Source: Candidatus Thermochlorobacter aerophilus (GTDB lineage Bacteria > Bacteroidota > Chlorobiia > Chlorobiales > Thermochlorobacteraceae). Taken from it: 64,000 bases of DNA. This document shows, one piece after another, positions 33,824 through 43,506 of the stretch; the first letter of the stretch is position 1, and each line of letters begins with the position of its first letter. Where the stretch lies: assembly GCA_002794105.1 (NCBI GenBank), contig PHFL01000039.1:222561-286560 (forward strand), written 5' to 3'. Under the pieces are notes generated by a model. It saw only the letters and a program-made list of their open reading frames with translations, was not told the origin of the DNA and did not search any database. Both the position numbers and the translations under genes were made by a program.

Positions 33824-34057
33824 ATGATGTCTGAACTTGGCAAATCTCTCATCTTTCTTGGTGCACTTCTGCTTGTGATTGGATTTTTGCTTTATCTTGC
33901 ACCAAAAGTCTCTTTGCTTAATTGGTTTGGTCGCTTGCCACTTGACTTCAAAATTGAGCGAGAAAACTTCAGTTTTTATTTTCCGTTGGGCACATCTATT
34001 GTGATTTCTGTCTTGCTTTCTTTGGTGTTCTACCTTTTGCGCAAGTTTTCGGAGTAA
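33824..34057 (+). CDS. DUF2905 small membrane protein
   Basis: A 77-residue protein with two membrane spans and the motif GRLPLDFKIERENFSFYFPLGTSIVISVLLS, which is the DUF2905 signature. Function unknown in the family. ATG 33824 (followed by another ATG) is the likely start; upstream GTG/TTG options lack support. Divergent from secG. Confidence 0.85.
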   Translation: MMSELGKSLIFLGALLLVIGFLLYLAPKVSLLNWFGRLPLDFKIERENFSFYFPLGTSIVISVLLSLVFYLLRKFSE

Positions 34058-34156
34058 GTGAGCTTTCTGCAGTCTATGCTCCAAATTTGGTGTGCTGGTG
34101 GATTTTTGTTATCCAGCTCTGCCGTTGTTAGTTCCTGAACAAAAACCTCACTGTTT

Positions 34157-35158
34157 ATGTCGCATACTATTACACTGCTGCCCGGCGATGGTATCGGTCC
34201 TGAAATTACGCGCGCAGTCAAGCGTATTCTTGCCGCTACAGGCGTCAAAATTGAGTGGGAAGAATACCTTGCTGGCAAAGCCGCCGTTGAAAAATATGGC
34301 GACCCCCTCCCAAAAGAAGTGCTTGATTCCATTCTGCGCAACAAAGTTGCACTCAAAGGACCGCTCACCACTGAAGTTGGGAAGGGCTTTAAGTCGGTCA
34401 ATGTGCAACTGCGCAAAGCCCTTAACCTTTATGCCAACCTACGTCCTGTGAAAACCTTGCCTGGTTCTGGCGCCAAATACGAAGGGGTTGATATTGTTGT
34501 CGTTCGTGAAAATACCGAGAGCCTTTACGCTGGTATAGAAAACGAAATTGCCCCCGGCGTCATTCAAGCCTCGAAGATTATTACGCGCGAAGCCTCTACA
34601 CGCATTGCCAAGTTTGCCTTTGAATATGCTCGCACACATCAACGCAAGAAAGTCAGTGCCATCCATAAAGCCAACATCATGAAGCTCGCTGATGGGCTTT
34701 TTCTGCAATGCTGTCAAGAGGTCAGCAAAGATTACCCCGAAATTCAATACGAGGAAGTCATTGTGGATAATTGCTGCATGCAACTTGTGCTCAATCCCAC
34801 ACGCTTTGATGTGATGGTACTTGAAAATCTGTATGGTGACATCATCTCGGATTTGTGCGCAGGTTTGGTTGGCGGTCTGGGTGTAGTGCCCGGTGCTAAC
34901 ATTGGCACAGAAGCTTGTGTATTTGAGGCGGTTCATGGCTCTGCACCAGACATTGCTGGCAAGGGTATTGCTAATCCGACCGCTATGCTACTTTCAGCCG
35001 TGATGATGTTGCAGCACATTCATGAGCACCATGCTGCTGAACGCATTTTGAATGCTATCTACCGCGTAATGGGCGAAGGCAAGGTTCTCACGCCCGACCT
35101 AAAAGGCACAGCCACTACAGAACAGTATGCCGATGAACTGATTAAGTATATTGCGTAG
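34157..35158 (+). CDS. NAD-type isocitrate/isopropylmalate dehydrogenase family enzyme, probably isocitrate dehydrogenase
   Basis: A 333-residue decarboxylating dehydrogenase of the homodimeric/IDH3-like branch. Seen: [11 protein letters not shown], the substrate-site [19 protein letters not shown] (the serine and Asn fit isocitrate over isopropylmalate), [39 protein letters not shown] and [17 protein letters not shown]. It probably makes 2-oxoglutarate from isocitrate with NAD. Homoisocitrate or isopropylmalate use cannot be excluded. Stands alone before an ABC exporter. Confidence 0.85.
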   Translation: MSHTITLLPGDGIGPEITRAVKRILAATGVKIEWEEYLAGKAAVEKYGDPLPKEVLDSILRNKVALKGPLTTEVGKGFKSVNVQLRKALNLYANLRPVKTLPGSGAKYEGVDIVVVRENTESLYAGIENEIAPGVIQASKIITREASTRIAKFAFEYARTHQRKKVSAIHKANIMKLADGLFLQCCQEVSKDYPEIQYEEVIVDNCCMQLVLNPTRFDVMVLENLYGDIISDLCAGLVGGLGVVPGANIGTEACVFEAVHGSAPDIAGKGIANPTAMLLSAVMMLQHIHEHHAAERILNAIYRVMGEGKVLTPDLKGTATTEQYADELIKYIA

Positions 35159-35202
35159 TTTAAGGCATTGACTTTTTTCAATGCTGTACCAACTCTGAGT
35201 TT

Positions 35203-35928
35203 ATGTCGATTGTTCTTAGCGCCCACAATTTGACCAAAACTTACCGTAGTGGCGAAGGCTTTTTGACTGTTCTAAACAATGTATCGTTTGAGCTTTCCGA
35301 AGGCGATTCCTGCGCAATTGTTGGACCATCGGGAAGCGGCAAAACCACACTCTTGGGCATCTGCGCTGGATTAGACCGGCAAAGTTCTGGCTCGGTGACG
35401 CTTTGCGGCATTGTGCTCGATACGCTTAGCGAAGATGCTCGCGCCAAAGTGCGCAATCAATTTGTTGGCTTTGTCTTTCAGAACTTCCAACTCATTCCCA
35501 CACTGACTGCATTGGAGAATGTGATGGTGCCAATGGAGCTACGCGGCGACAAGCAGGCGCGACGCGACGCCATCATGCTCTTAGAGCGAGTGGGCTTAGC
35601 TCACCGCCTTTCACACTATCCAGCGCAACTTTCCGGTGGCGAACAGCAGCGCGTGGCCATCGCTCGTTCTTTCATCAATCGCCCCAAAATTCTTTTCGCC
35701 GATGAACCAACTGGCAACCTTGATGCTGAAACCAGTGAAAAAATCGAAGACCTGCTCTTCGAGCTCAATCGCGATAGTGGCACCACACTTGTCATTGTTA
35801 CGCACAACCTTGAGCTTGCTCAAAAAACTCAGCGCATCATTCGCCTGAAAGGCGGTACGGTAATTAGCGATGAACGCATCTCTCCAGCCAAAGCTACGGC
35901 ACGCCTTGATGCCTCTGGTGAAATTTAA
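35203..35928 (+). CDS. ABC transporter ATP-binding protein (YbbA/LolD type)
   Basis: A 241-residue ATPase with Walker A GPSGSGKTT, Q-loop FVFQNFQLIPTLTALENVMVPMEL, signature LSGGEQQRVAIARSF, Walker B ILFADEPTGNLD and H-loop VTHN. This is the MacB/LolD/YbbA family that works with FtsX-like permeases. The permease gene starts 9 bases after its stop, so the two form one exporter for lipid- or envelope-related substrates. Confidence 0.92.
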   Translation: MSIVLSAHNLTKTYRSGEGFLTVLNNVSFELSEGDSCAIVGPSGSGKTTLLGICAGLDRQSSGSVTLCGIVLDTLSEDARAKVRNQFVGFVFQNFQLIPTLTALENVMVPMELRGDKQARRDAIMLLERVGLAHRLSHYPAQLSGGEQQRVAIARSFINRPKILFADEPTGNLDAETSEKIEDLLFELNRDSGTTLVIVTHNLELAQKTQRIIRLKGGTVISDERISPAKATARLDASGEI

Positions 35929-35936
35929 TGGTATGA

Positions 35937-38477
35937 ATGACGATGCTTTTTGATTCATTTGTTTGGAAAATGGCTTGGCGCGACAGCCGCACTCATCGGC
36001 GTAAGTTGCTCTTGTTCATGTCATCAATTGTGCTGGGCACAGCCGCACTTGTCGCCATTACATCGCTTGGCGAAAACCTGCAACGCGCTGTCAGCGAACA
36101 AGCCAAATCGCTTCTGGGTGCAGACCTACAGTTTGAATCGCGTCAGAAATTTTCTCCTGCCATCGAGCGCCTTATTGACTCACTTGGCGAACACTCACGC
36201 GAAGTGAGTTTTTCATCCATGGCGTATTTTGTCAAGAGCGGCGGCACACGCTTCTCACAAATTCGCGCCCTGCAAGGTAACTTCCCCTATTACGGCGCCC
36301 TCACCACTGAACCCGAAGATGCCGCTACCTCCTTCCGCAAAGGTTTCCAAGCCTTGGTCGATGAAACGCTGATGATTCAGTTCGGTGCTGAAGTTGGCGA
36401 CACTATCAAACTTGGTGAGGCTTACTTCAGAATTGCTGGCATTCTCAAGGAAGTTGCAGGCGAAGCCGTTGTAACTGCATTGGTCGGACCGCGCATCTAC
36501 ATTCCCCTTGAAACTTTGCCCGATACGAAGCTCATTCAATACGGCAGTCGCGTCACATACAAGGCGTATTTCAAGTTTCCGCCAGAGAAAGACTTGGTTG
36601 CCCTTACCACTTTGCTTCGCCCCATACTCGAGAAAGAACAGGTTTCTCTGACCACTGCTGAAGCTCGTCAAGCCTCGCTTGGTCGCAGCATCGATAATCT
36701 CTACCGCTTTCTGAATTTGGTTGGCTTTATTTCACTTTTGCTCGGTGGCGTAGGAGTTGCCAGCGCAATCAATGTGTATGTCAAACAAAAACTTAGCACC
36801 ATGGCTGTTCTGCGCTGTCTTGGCGCCAGTGCGGGACAAACTTTTTTCATCTACCTCATTCAAGCTGCTGCCATGGGACTCGTGGGGTCGGTGTTGGGTG
36901 CCGCTCTCGGTTTTGGCGTGCAATTTCTTTTGCCTTCGCTTTTGGGCGATTTTCTGCCTATCAAACTCTCGCTTTCGCTTTCGCCGAAAGCCATGTTGCA
37001 AGGCTTAGGCATTGGACTTGGACTTTCACTTGCATTTGCACTTTTGCCACTGCTTCGCATCCGCAAGGTCTCGCCGCTGCTTGTGCTGCGCGCCGCATTT
37101 GAAGATTCAGCTATTCCCAAAGATGCGCTGCGCTGGCTTGTCTATGCACTCATCGCTGGTTGCATTTTGCTTTTTTCTATCTCACAGACGGCATCGTTAC
37201 GCACAGGCTGGCTCGCTGGTGTTTTCTTTGCTCTCTCTATTGGGGCGGCACTTGGGCTACTGGCTCTTGTGGCTCAACTTTTAATGCGTCTGGCACGCGC
37301 ATTTTTTCCCGCATCATGGAGCTATGTGTGGCGTCAAGGATTGGCAAATCTTTACCGCCCGAACAATCAAACTTTGGTGCTGATTGTCTCGCTTGGACTG
37401 GGCACATTTCTTATCTCTACGGTCTATCTTTCGCAAATCACCTTGCTCGGTGAAGTTGCGCTCTTGGGTCGCGGCAATCAGCAACCAAACATGGTGATGT
37501 TTGATATTCAATCTGACCAAAAGCATGATGTCGAAAACTTGGTGCGCGCCTTTGGCATGCCTGTGCTGCAGACCATCCCCGTTGTAACCATGCGCCTACA
37601 TGCGCTCAACGGCAAAATTTTGCAGCAGGATACAACCATTTCCGAAAACTCTTTTTTGCGTGCTGAATTTCGTGCCACTTATCGCGACTCGCTGCTCGAG
37701 ACGGAGCAACTTGTTGCTGGTCGTTTCATTGGCAAAGTCAATCCTGAACAAGATTCTGTGTTGATTTCTGTGTCCGATTTTTTTGCTCAAAGTCAAGGGC
37801 TGAAAATTGGTGATGAGCTGGTCTTTGATGTGCAAGGCGTATTGGTCAAAACCTACATCGGCAGCATTCGCAGGGTCGATTTTCGGCGCGTGCAGCCAGC
37901 CTTTACTTTGCTTTTCCCGGATGGTGTGCTCAACGATGCGCCGCAGTTTTACGCACTGGTTACACGAACGCCTTCGGCTGAAGTCTCCGCTAAAGTTCAG
38001 CAAGCCGTTGTGCAGGCTTTTGCGAATGTCTCTATCATTGACCTTGCACTGATTATTCGCACACTTGACACCATTCTTGACAAAATTTCTTTAGTGATTC
38101 GCTTCATGTCGCTCTTTAGCATTTTCACTGGGTTGAGTGTTTTGGCAGGTGCTGTGCTGACCAGTCGTTACCAGCGCATGAAAGAAAGTGTGCTGCTGCG
38201 CACGCTTGGCGCCAGCAAAAAGCAGGTTACGCAGATTATGGTTGTGGAGTATGTGTTTTTGGGCAGCTTTGCGGCAATTTCTGGTTTTGCGCTTGCGCTT
38301 CTTGGCAGTTGGGCGTTAGCGTATTTCGTGTTTGAGACGGTATTTTTGCCTTCGCTCTTACCGTTAGGTCTTGGCTTTTTTGTGATTGTGGGTCTTACGG
38401 TTCTGATTGGGATTCTGATTAGCCGCGATGTTGTCAGCAAGCCGCCCCTTGAAGTGCTCCGTCTTGAAGCGTCGTAA
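35937..38477 (+). CDS. FtsX-family ABC permease (YbbP type)
   Basis: An 846-residue membrane protein with an N-terminal span, a periplasmic domain (about 50-250), then two clusters of spans with FtsX permease motifs (INVYVKQKLSTMAVLRCLGASAGQTFFIY and YQRMKESVLLRTLGASKKQVTQIM). The duplicated layout is that of YbbP, whose substrate is not settled. Partner of the upstream ATPase. Intact; ATG 35937, with another ATG two codons later. Confidence 0.88.
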   Translation: MTMLFDSFVWKMAWRDSRTHRRKLLLFMSSIVLGTAALVAITSLGENLQRAVSEQAKSLLGADLQFESRQKFSPAIERLIDSLGEHSREVSFSSMAYFVKSGGTRFSQIRALQGNFPYYGALTTEPEDAATSFRKGFQALVDETLMIQFGAEVGDTIKLGEAYFRIAGILKEVAGEAVVTALVGPRIYIPLETLPDTKLIQYGSRVTYKAYFKFPPEKDLVALTTLLRPILEKEQVSLTTAEARQASLGRSIDNLYRFLNLVGFISLLLGGVGVASAINVYVKQKLSTMAVLRCLGASAGQTFFIYLIQAAAMGLVGSVLGAALGFGVQFLLPSLLGDFLPIKLSLSLSPKAMLQGLGIGLGLSLAFALLPLLRIRKVSPLLVLRAAFEDSAIPKDALRWLVYALIAGCILLFSISQTASLRTGWLAGVFFALSIGAALGLLALVAQLLMRLARAFFPASWSYVWRQGLANLYRPNNQTLVLIVSLGLGTFLISTVYLSQITLLGEVALLGRGNQQPNMVMFDIQSDQKHDVENLVRAFGMPVLQTIPVVTMRLHALNGKILQQDTTISENSFLRAEFRATYRDSLLETEQLVAGRFIGKVNPEQDSVLISVSDFFAQSQGLKIGDELVFDVQGVLVKTYIGSIRRVDFRRVQPAFTLLFPDGVLNDAPQFYALVTRTPSAEVSAKVQQAVVQAFANVSIIDLALIIRTLDTILDKISLVIRFMSLFSIFTGLSVLAGAVLTSRYQRMKESVLLRTLGASKKQVTQIMVVEYVFLGSFAAISGFALALLGSWALAYFVFETVFLPSLLPLGLGFFVIVGLTVLIGILISRDVVSKPPLEVLRLEAS

Positions 38478-38505
38478 CGCTGACCGTTTTGTTTGCTCAC
38501 GGATG

Positions 38506-39753
38506 TTATTCATGCTGCGTTAGTTCATCAAACTTGGCTAGGAGCTTTTCTTTTTTTGCGGCAAGATTTGGCTGCGCATCAATGTAGAGCGAGAGCGCCT
38601 CACGCATGGTTTTAGCGTGCGCCACAGCTCGGCGATATGCTTCCCTTTCATTTCTCTCCTCTGGCACTTGAAACTGAATTGGCAAAAGATTAAACGCTGA
38701 ATGCATCATGTCGCGAATTTTTTTGAAATCAATGTGGCGCTGCTGCTCTCTTCGACATGATATTATCATGCGCACAATTGCATCTTGGACATTATACTCT
38801 TTCAGCATTTGACAAATCTTCTGCTCAATCTCACTATGCTCTTTTACTTCTCTGACATCTATTTCTATGGTGAGCATTCGGCGTGCTGGGGTTGGCACAT
38901 GGCGATAGGTTGCGCGTTTTTGCTCGTCAATTTCCACGATAACAAATCCTTTTGGGTCTTTTTCTTCCGAGAATGTGATGCGCTCAATACTGCCTGAATA
39001 CACCACTGGCGGTTCGCCGCGCTCTGCTGCGCCCGGATTCAGGTCTTGATGCTTGTGAATATGCCCCAAAGCGACATAGCTAAACTCTCGCTTTGCCACA
39101 GACGCCACACTAAACATCACATCGTTGGTGTTGATTTTTTCTGACCCGGGACACACAGTGGCATTGACGATGTGTATATGCGCCGCCAAAATAGCTGGAT
39201 AAGTCAATCGCTCTTGGGCAATTTTTTCCGCTTCATTTTCAATAAAGCCGATGTAAGTTTCGTGTATTTGTGCTCGCAGTTCTTCTGCCGTTTTGCCTTG
39301 ATTTTCTTTCAAGCCTGCCAGTATGTTTCTCGAGGGCCAAGGCAGTCCTACAATTCGCACTTTGCCAGATTTGGTCATAAAGTCATGACTGTGCGGACGC
39401 GAAAAAAGATAGACCCTCTCATGCAGTTCAGGGAAAATTTGCAAGGCGTTTGCTTTTCCAAATGCCGCTGGGTAATCGTGATTGCCAACCACAAATACCA
39501 CAGGAATGCCCTTGTCGAGCAACGGTCTTAATGCGCGTGCCAAGATGCGCTGTTCAGTCGGCGATGGCAACGCATCTTTGTAAGCATCGCCACAGAAGAG
39601 AAACAGGTCAATGTCTTCTTGCAACGCCACCCCAACCATAAACTCGAGGCTTTTTTGCACATCGAGCCAGCGCGAGTTTAAGCCTGTCGCTGCATCGTGG
39701 CGTCCGTGCGTGTCGTATCCGACATGAATATCTGCTGTATGTAGAATTTTCAT
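38506..39753 (-). CDS. SbcD/Mre11-like DNA repair exonuclease
   Basis: A 415-residue metallophosphoesterase. The five motifs are visible: ADIHVG, FCGDAYKD, GNHDYP, AAHIHIVN and ALGHIHKHQ, which bind two metals. Length and the C-terminal capping region fit the SbcD/Mre11 nuclease that processes DNA ends and hairpins with an SbcC ATPase; no sbcC is next to it here. It converges with the ABC permease gene. Confidence 0.85.
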   Translation of the reverse strand: MKILHTADIHVGYDTHGRHDAATGLNSRWLDVQKSLEFMVGVALQEDIDLFLFCGDAYKDALPSPTEQRILARALRPLLDKGIPVVFVVGNHDYPAAFGKANALQIFPELHERVYLFSRPHSHDFMTKSGKVRIVGLPWPSRNILAGLKENQGKTAEELRAQIHETYIGFIENEAEKIAQERLTYPAILAAHIHIVNATVCPGSEKINTNDVMFSVASVAKREFSYVALGHIHKHQDLNPGAAERGEPPVVYSGSIERITFSEEKDPKGFVIVEIDEQKRATYRHVPTPARRMLTIEIDVREVKEHSEIEQKICQMLKEYNVQDAIVRMIISCRREQQRHIDFKKIRDMMHSAFNLLPIQFQVPEERNEREAYRRAVAHAKTMREALSLYIDAQPNLAAKKEKLLAKFDELTQHE

Positions 39754-39788
39754 TGTGTTTTCTTTGTGATTACAAGGTCATCATGCTT

Positions 39789-40178
39789 TTATGGCTTACG
39801 ACTTGTATGCTCGGAAATGTAACACGTTTCGCTGCAACCAAAAAGTTTGTAGCGATTCTCGGCTACAGCATTGTAGAGTGCATCGCCAAATCCAGCTTTC
39901 CAGAACGGACTTGCCAATTTCAGTAAGGGAAATTTTTCAGACAGCTTTTCAATTGCCGCCATGCGCTGATAGACCTGCCCTTGCTCATCGATAAAGTGCA
40001 ATGTGGCTCGCAACTCTTCTTCTTTCAATGCAAACTGCACTATCAAGCTATCTGCTTTCTGAAATGGCACCAATTCCACTCGATACTCTTGCCCTTCTTG
40101 ATTGAGCGGTTCAAGCCAGCGAATGAGGCGAATACACAGGTTGCAATGCCCGTCGTAAATCAGAATCGGCTTTGGCAT
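39789..40178 (-). CDS. DCC family thiol-disulfide oxidoreductase-like protein
   Basis: A 129-residue protein of the DCC/DUF393 family, named for its DxxCxxC start: IYDGHCNLCIRLIRW carries both cysteines. Thioredoxin-like activity is proposed for the family. ATG 40178 is chosen, since the upstream frame has only four more codons. Single gene between the SbcD-like gene and a lipoprotein. Confidence 0.85.
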   Translation of the reverse strand: MPKPILIYDGHCNLCIRLIRWLEPLNQEGQEYRVELVPFQKADSLIVQFALKEEELRATLHFIDEQGQVYQRMAAIEKLSEKFPLLKLASPFWKAGFGDALYNAVAENRYKLFGCSETCYISEHTSRKP

Positions 40179-40250
40179 GATGTTGCACAACTTTTTTGCA
40201 GTAAAACTTGCAAACTCTGCTGAAAATTCACCATGCCCACAGGGACTTTA

Positions 40251-41117
40251 CTATTTCGTGAAAAAGAGCAGGTCTTCAATGCGGCGCTGCACTGCATCAA
40301 GCGGCATTGTAAATGACAGTGCCACCTCTTTGCTGTTGATGGTTCTTTCGAAGTAGGCAAGCCTTACGCGGCGCTCCACAGGTTGCTGGTTCAAGTCTGT
40401 CGGTTGCGCATATTCAAACACACTGATAGTCGCTTGCTTTGGCAGGCAGATTGTATCGCTACCGTTGATTAAAGTTTCTGGCTGCTCAAAGCTCACTTGA
40501 ATTTGCGTGCGTTTGGCAGTATCCAATTGTGCCACGGCTTGCACTTGTGCTGTCACTGAATCAATCTCGACGATTTGAAAGCCTTTTGCAGTTCGCAGCG
40601 TGTAGATGATTGTTTTGCCCCTTTGGCTCATGCCTTCCAGCGAATCGATTGGCACTGTCAATTCAGGCGCACATAGAAAAATGTCCATAGCATCTTTGAA
40701 ATTTGCCTCAATGCCTGTGGCGCGGCGCAAGTTCTCCGGATTATTTTGTCCCACCAACACCGTGTTTTGAAATGGGATATAGACAAATATGCTATCGGCG
40801 CGTAGCAGTGTCTCGGCAGCTACGATGCCCAAAAATACGGTTGCCACAATTTGCACCCCTTCATGACGCTTGACTTTTAGCACACAACTGAGCGATTGCT
40901 GCACTTCAGGCATATGAATTTGCACGCTACCGAATCCTTCCATGCTCTGCACACGGCGCCCCAGATAGGCAGCACGCTCATAGAGCCTGATGAGCGCTGA
41001 GTCCCAAGTTGGTTGAGCACTTTGTTTCAAGAAAAGTGCTCTTTCAGGCTGCTGCGTGGCACAGCTTGCAACCACCATACCCACTATGGCAAGTAGCACA
41101 GATTGGGAAATTTTCAT
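40251..41117 (-). CDS. DUF4292-like lipoprotein
   Basis: A 288-residue lipoprotein (lipobox VVASC, Cys about 19) with the layout of DUF4292 proteins of Bacteroidota/Chlorobi: a beta-rich LolA-like domain starting at GFGSVQIHMPEVQQSLSCVLKVKRHEGVQI. The role is unknown; a LolA-like fold suggests handling of lipids or lipoproteins in the periplasm. It follows the ferredoxin gene by 8 bases and is likely in its operon. Confidence 0.65.
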   Translation of the reverse strand: MKISQSVLLAIVGMVVASCATQQPERALFLKQSAQPTWDSALIRLYERAAYLGRRVQSMEGFGSVQIHMPEVQQSLSCVLKVKRHEGVQIVATVFLGIVAAETLLRADSIFVYIPFQNTVLVGQNNPENLRRATGIEANFKDAMDIFLCAPELTVPIDSLEGMSQRGKTIIYTLRTAKGFQIVEIDSVTAQVQAVAQLDTAKRTQIQVSFEQPETLINGSDTICLPKQATISVFEYAQPTDLNQQPVERRVRLAYFERTINSKEVALSFTMPLDAVQRRIEDLLFFTK

Positions 41118-41125
41118 CTTATGAC

Positions 41126-41437
41126 CTATTTCTCGAAGATGACACTCAAATCATGTTTCGGGGCAATTTGGCAGGCGAGTCGTTCGTTTGGTTTAAGCAG
41201 TTTTTGCGCAAGGAAATCTTTTTCGGCGCGTGTTAGCGGGGGCAAATGCTCACTGCCTTGACTAATGACCACACGGCATGTGGTGCACAGTCCCATTCCG
41301 CCGCAGGCTCCACCGATTTGCACGCCTTCGTCGAGTGCAAGGTCTTGCAGCGACCGCTCGGTTGGGTTATCAGTTTCAATCGTATAGCGCTCTTCTTTGC
41401 CATTGCCATATCTTACCGTAATCTCCAGCTTTGCCAT
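41126..41437 (-). CDS. [2Fe-2S] ferredoxin
   Basis: A 103-residue plant/adrenodoxin-type ferredoxin. The four cluster ligands are visible: GGACGGMGLCTTCRV gives C-x5-C-x2-C, and LACQ the fourth. ATG 41437 is chosen because the homology starts there (MAKLEITVRYGNGKE); the frame is open further upstream without coding character. It lies 2 bases after the SRPBCC gene and 8 before the DUF4292 gene, so all three are probably co-transcribed. Confidence 0.9.
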   Translation of the reverse strand: MAKLEITVRYGNGKEERYTIETDNPTERSLQDLALDEGVQIGGACGGMGLCTTCRVVISQGSEHLPPLTRAEKDFLAQKLLKPNERLACQIAPKHDLSVIFEK

Positions 41438-41439
41438 GA

Positions 41440-41982
41440 TTATTTGCTGTTGTGCAGTTGTTGGTAGAGCACATTTACGCTTTTGTGCACAAATGCATCT
41501 GCAATGCTTTGCATACGATTTTGCATTTGCGCACACATAAATGCTTTTCCCATCAATGCGCCCAAGGGATGAAAGTCTGTTCCAGAGGCGCGCTGCAGCC
41601 GAATATGCAGTTGCATTCTTACTAGCGTATGCGGCTCGCTTGGCGTACTGTTTGGCGCTACCTCGAATGCCAGTTGGCACTTCATCCAATCTCGGGCTTG
41701 TTCGTCAGGCGTGTGGTGCGTAAAGACTGCGCCGTTTTTACAAAATTCGGTGGGAATGCTTACACGCAGCGTTGGGGCAAGCGGCATTTCTACATCGTAT
41801 TGCCATTCGTATAGCGGCAAGCCATTTTTGCTTGTGCCAATTAGCTTGACCGCTTTGACGGACGGCATGTAATCTTCAAATGTCTTCGGCTGCGATAAAA
41901 ACTGCATGAGGGATTCTTTTTCGATGGGCACATCATATACAGTGTTGACTTCCGCATGGATACAGAAGTTTTCCGCGCTCAT
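41440..41982 (-). CDS. SRPBCC/START-like lipid-binding domain protein
   Basis: A 180-residue protein of helix-grip type: VPIEKESLMQFLSQPKTFEDYMPSVKAVKLIG is the usual opening of polyketide cyclase/SRPBCC and DUF1997-like proteins that bind hydrophobic ligands such as pigments or quinones. No signal peptide. First gene of a unit with the ferredoxin. The ligand is unknown. Confidence 0.6.
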   Translation of the reverse strand: MSAENFCIHAEVNTVYDVPIEKESLMQFLSQPKTFEDYMPSVKAVKLIGTSKNGLPLYEWQYDVEMPLAPTLRVSIPTEFCKNGAVFTHHTPDEQARDWMKCQLAFEVAPNSTPSEPHTLVRMQLHIRLQRASGTDFHPLGALMGKAFMCAQMQNRMQSIADAFVHKSVNVLYQQLHNSK

Positions 41983-42034
41983 TGGTCAGAACGTTTGGTT
42001 CAACACAAATATAGCAAAGCAGGCTGACTTACCG

Positions 42035-43009
42035 TTAGGGCTTTAGTAGCAATTTTCCGACGGTTTTGCGCCCTTCCAGCAATGCATGCGCTTCTTTGGC
42101 TTGACTTAGTGGCAATTGCTGAGAGATAACTACGGTTAAACTTCCGTTTTGAATCCATGTAAAAAGGTCTGTGGCACGCCAGAGCAATTCTTCGCGTGTG
42201 GCAGTGTAGTGCACAAGCGAGGGTCGTGTCAGAAATAGCGAGCCTTTTTGGCTAAGTAGCAACAGGCTCACAGGCGGCACCACGCCGCTTGCATTACCAA
42301 ATGAGACAAACATGCCGCGCGGTCTCAGCACACTTAAACTTCCCTCGAAGGTATCTCTACCGACGGAATCATAGACCACATCTACACCTCTGCCATTGGT
42401 CAGCCGTTTTGTTTCCGCGATAAAATCTTCTTTGGTATAAAGAATGACTGCATCGGCACCCATGCGTTTTGCCAGTTCGGCTTTTTCTTCGGTGGATACC
42501 GTGCCAATCACGCGGGCTTGACGCATCTTGGCAAGTTGCACCAGCAGCAATCCTACACCACCTGCCGCAGCATGGATGAGGGCAGTCTCTCCGGGTTTGA
42601 GCGAATAGGTGGAATGCACAAGATAGTGAGCGGTCATGCCTTGCAGCATGACAGCAGCTGCTTGTTCCATTGAGACAGCATCTGGCAGTGCAACCAGCAA
42701 CTCTTCTGGCACGGCATGGTATTCGGCGTAGGCGCCTAAGTTTCCTCCCGCGTAATACGCCACGCGGTCGCCTTTCCTGAAGAGCTTGCAGGCTTCTCCG
42801 ACCTCTTCCACAATTCCTGCACCTTCTACGCCCGGTGTAAATGGCAGCATTTGTGGATAGAGCCCTGTGCGGTGATAAATATCAATGTAATTTACTCCTA
42901 TCGCATGCAATTTCACGAGCACTTCATGAGGTTTAAGTCGCGGTGTGTCTTTTTCTCGCAGTTTTAATTCTTCTTCACTACCATATTTTTCTACGACAAT
43001 AGCTTTCAT
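42035..43009 (-). CDS. qor: NADPH:quinone oxidoreductase (zeta-crystallin type)
   Basis: A 324-residue zinc-free medium-chain dehydrogenase: [29 protein letters not shown] and the Rossmann motif [16 protein letters not shown] are those of quinone reductase Qor. It reduces quinones with NADPH. It overlaps the upstream bcp gene by 4 bases (ATGA), giving a redox-protection pair. Confidence 0.9.
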   Translation of the reverse strand: MKAIVVEKYGSEEELKLREKDTPRLKPHEVLVKLHAIGVNYIDIYHRTGLYPQMLPFTPGVEGAGIVEEVGEACKLFRKGDRVAYYAGGNLGAYAEYHAVPEELLVALPDAVSMEQAAAVMLQGMTAHYLVHSTYSLKPGETALIHAAAGGVGLLLVQLAKMRQARVIGTVSTEEKAELAKRMGADAVILYTKEDFIAETKRLTNGRGVDVVYDSVGRDTFEGSLSVLRPRGMFVSFGNASGVVPPVSLLLLSQKGSLFLTRPSLVHYTATREELLWRATDLFTWIQNGSLTVVISQQLPLSQAKEAHALLEGRKTVGKLLLKP

Positions 43010-43479
43010 TTCTTTCCGCTGGAAAGTATCTGTAGCAATTCTTCAGCATGCGTCTCAGGTTTGACTTTTGGAAATACTCGTTCAATTTTTCCGTTTTCGT
43101 CAATCAGGTAAGTAACACGGTTCGTTCCCATGTACTTTTTTCCGTACAGGCTTTTTTCGCCCCAGACACCGTAATCTTGAACAATTTTTTTCTCAGTATC
43201 TGCTAAAAGCCGAAATGGCAGGTTATATTTTTCCGCAAATTTTTTGTGCTTTTTTTCATCATCGACACTTACACCTAAAACTTCCACATTAATTTTTTTG
43301 AATTTCTCAAAATTGTCGCGAAATCCACATGCCTCTTTGGTACAGCCCGGCGTATCATCTTTGGGGTAGAAATACAGGATTACTTTTTTTCCCCTAAACT
43401 GCTCCAGTGTGACGGGTTCTCCATTTTGGTCAATCGTCTTAAAATTTGGGGCTTGCATACCAACTTCTAAAAGTGCCAT
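43006..43479 (-). CDS. bcp: Thiol peroxidase Bcp (peroxiredoxin)
   Basis: A 157-residue peroxiredoxin of the Bcp/PrxQ class. The peroxidatic cysteine is in [18 protein letters not shown], with the resolving cysteine five residues on, as in PrxQ. It reduces peroxides with thioredoxin. The stop overlaps the start of qor. Length normal. Confidence 0.94.
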   Translation of the reverse strand: MALLEVGMQAPNFKTIDQNGEPVTLEQFRGKKVILYFYPKDDTPGCTKEACGFRDNFEKFKKINVEVLGVSVDDEKKHKKFAEKYNLPFRLLADTEKKIVQDYGVWGEKSLYGKKYMGTNRVTYLIDENGKIERVFPKVKPETHAEELLQILSSGKK

Positions 43480-43506
43480 ACGGTACAGTTTATTTTGAAT
43501 TGATAC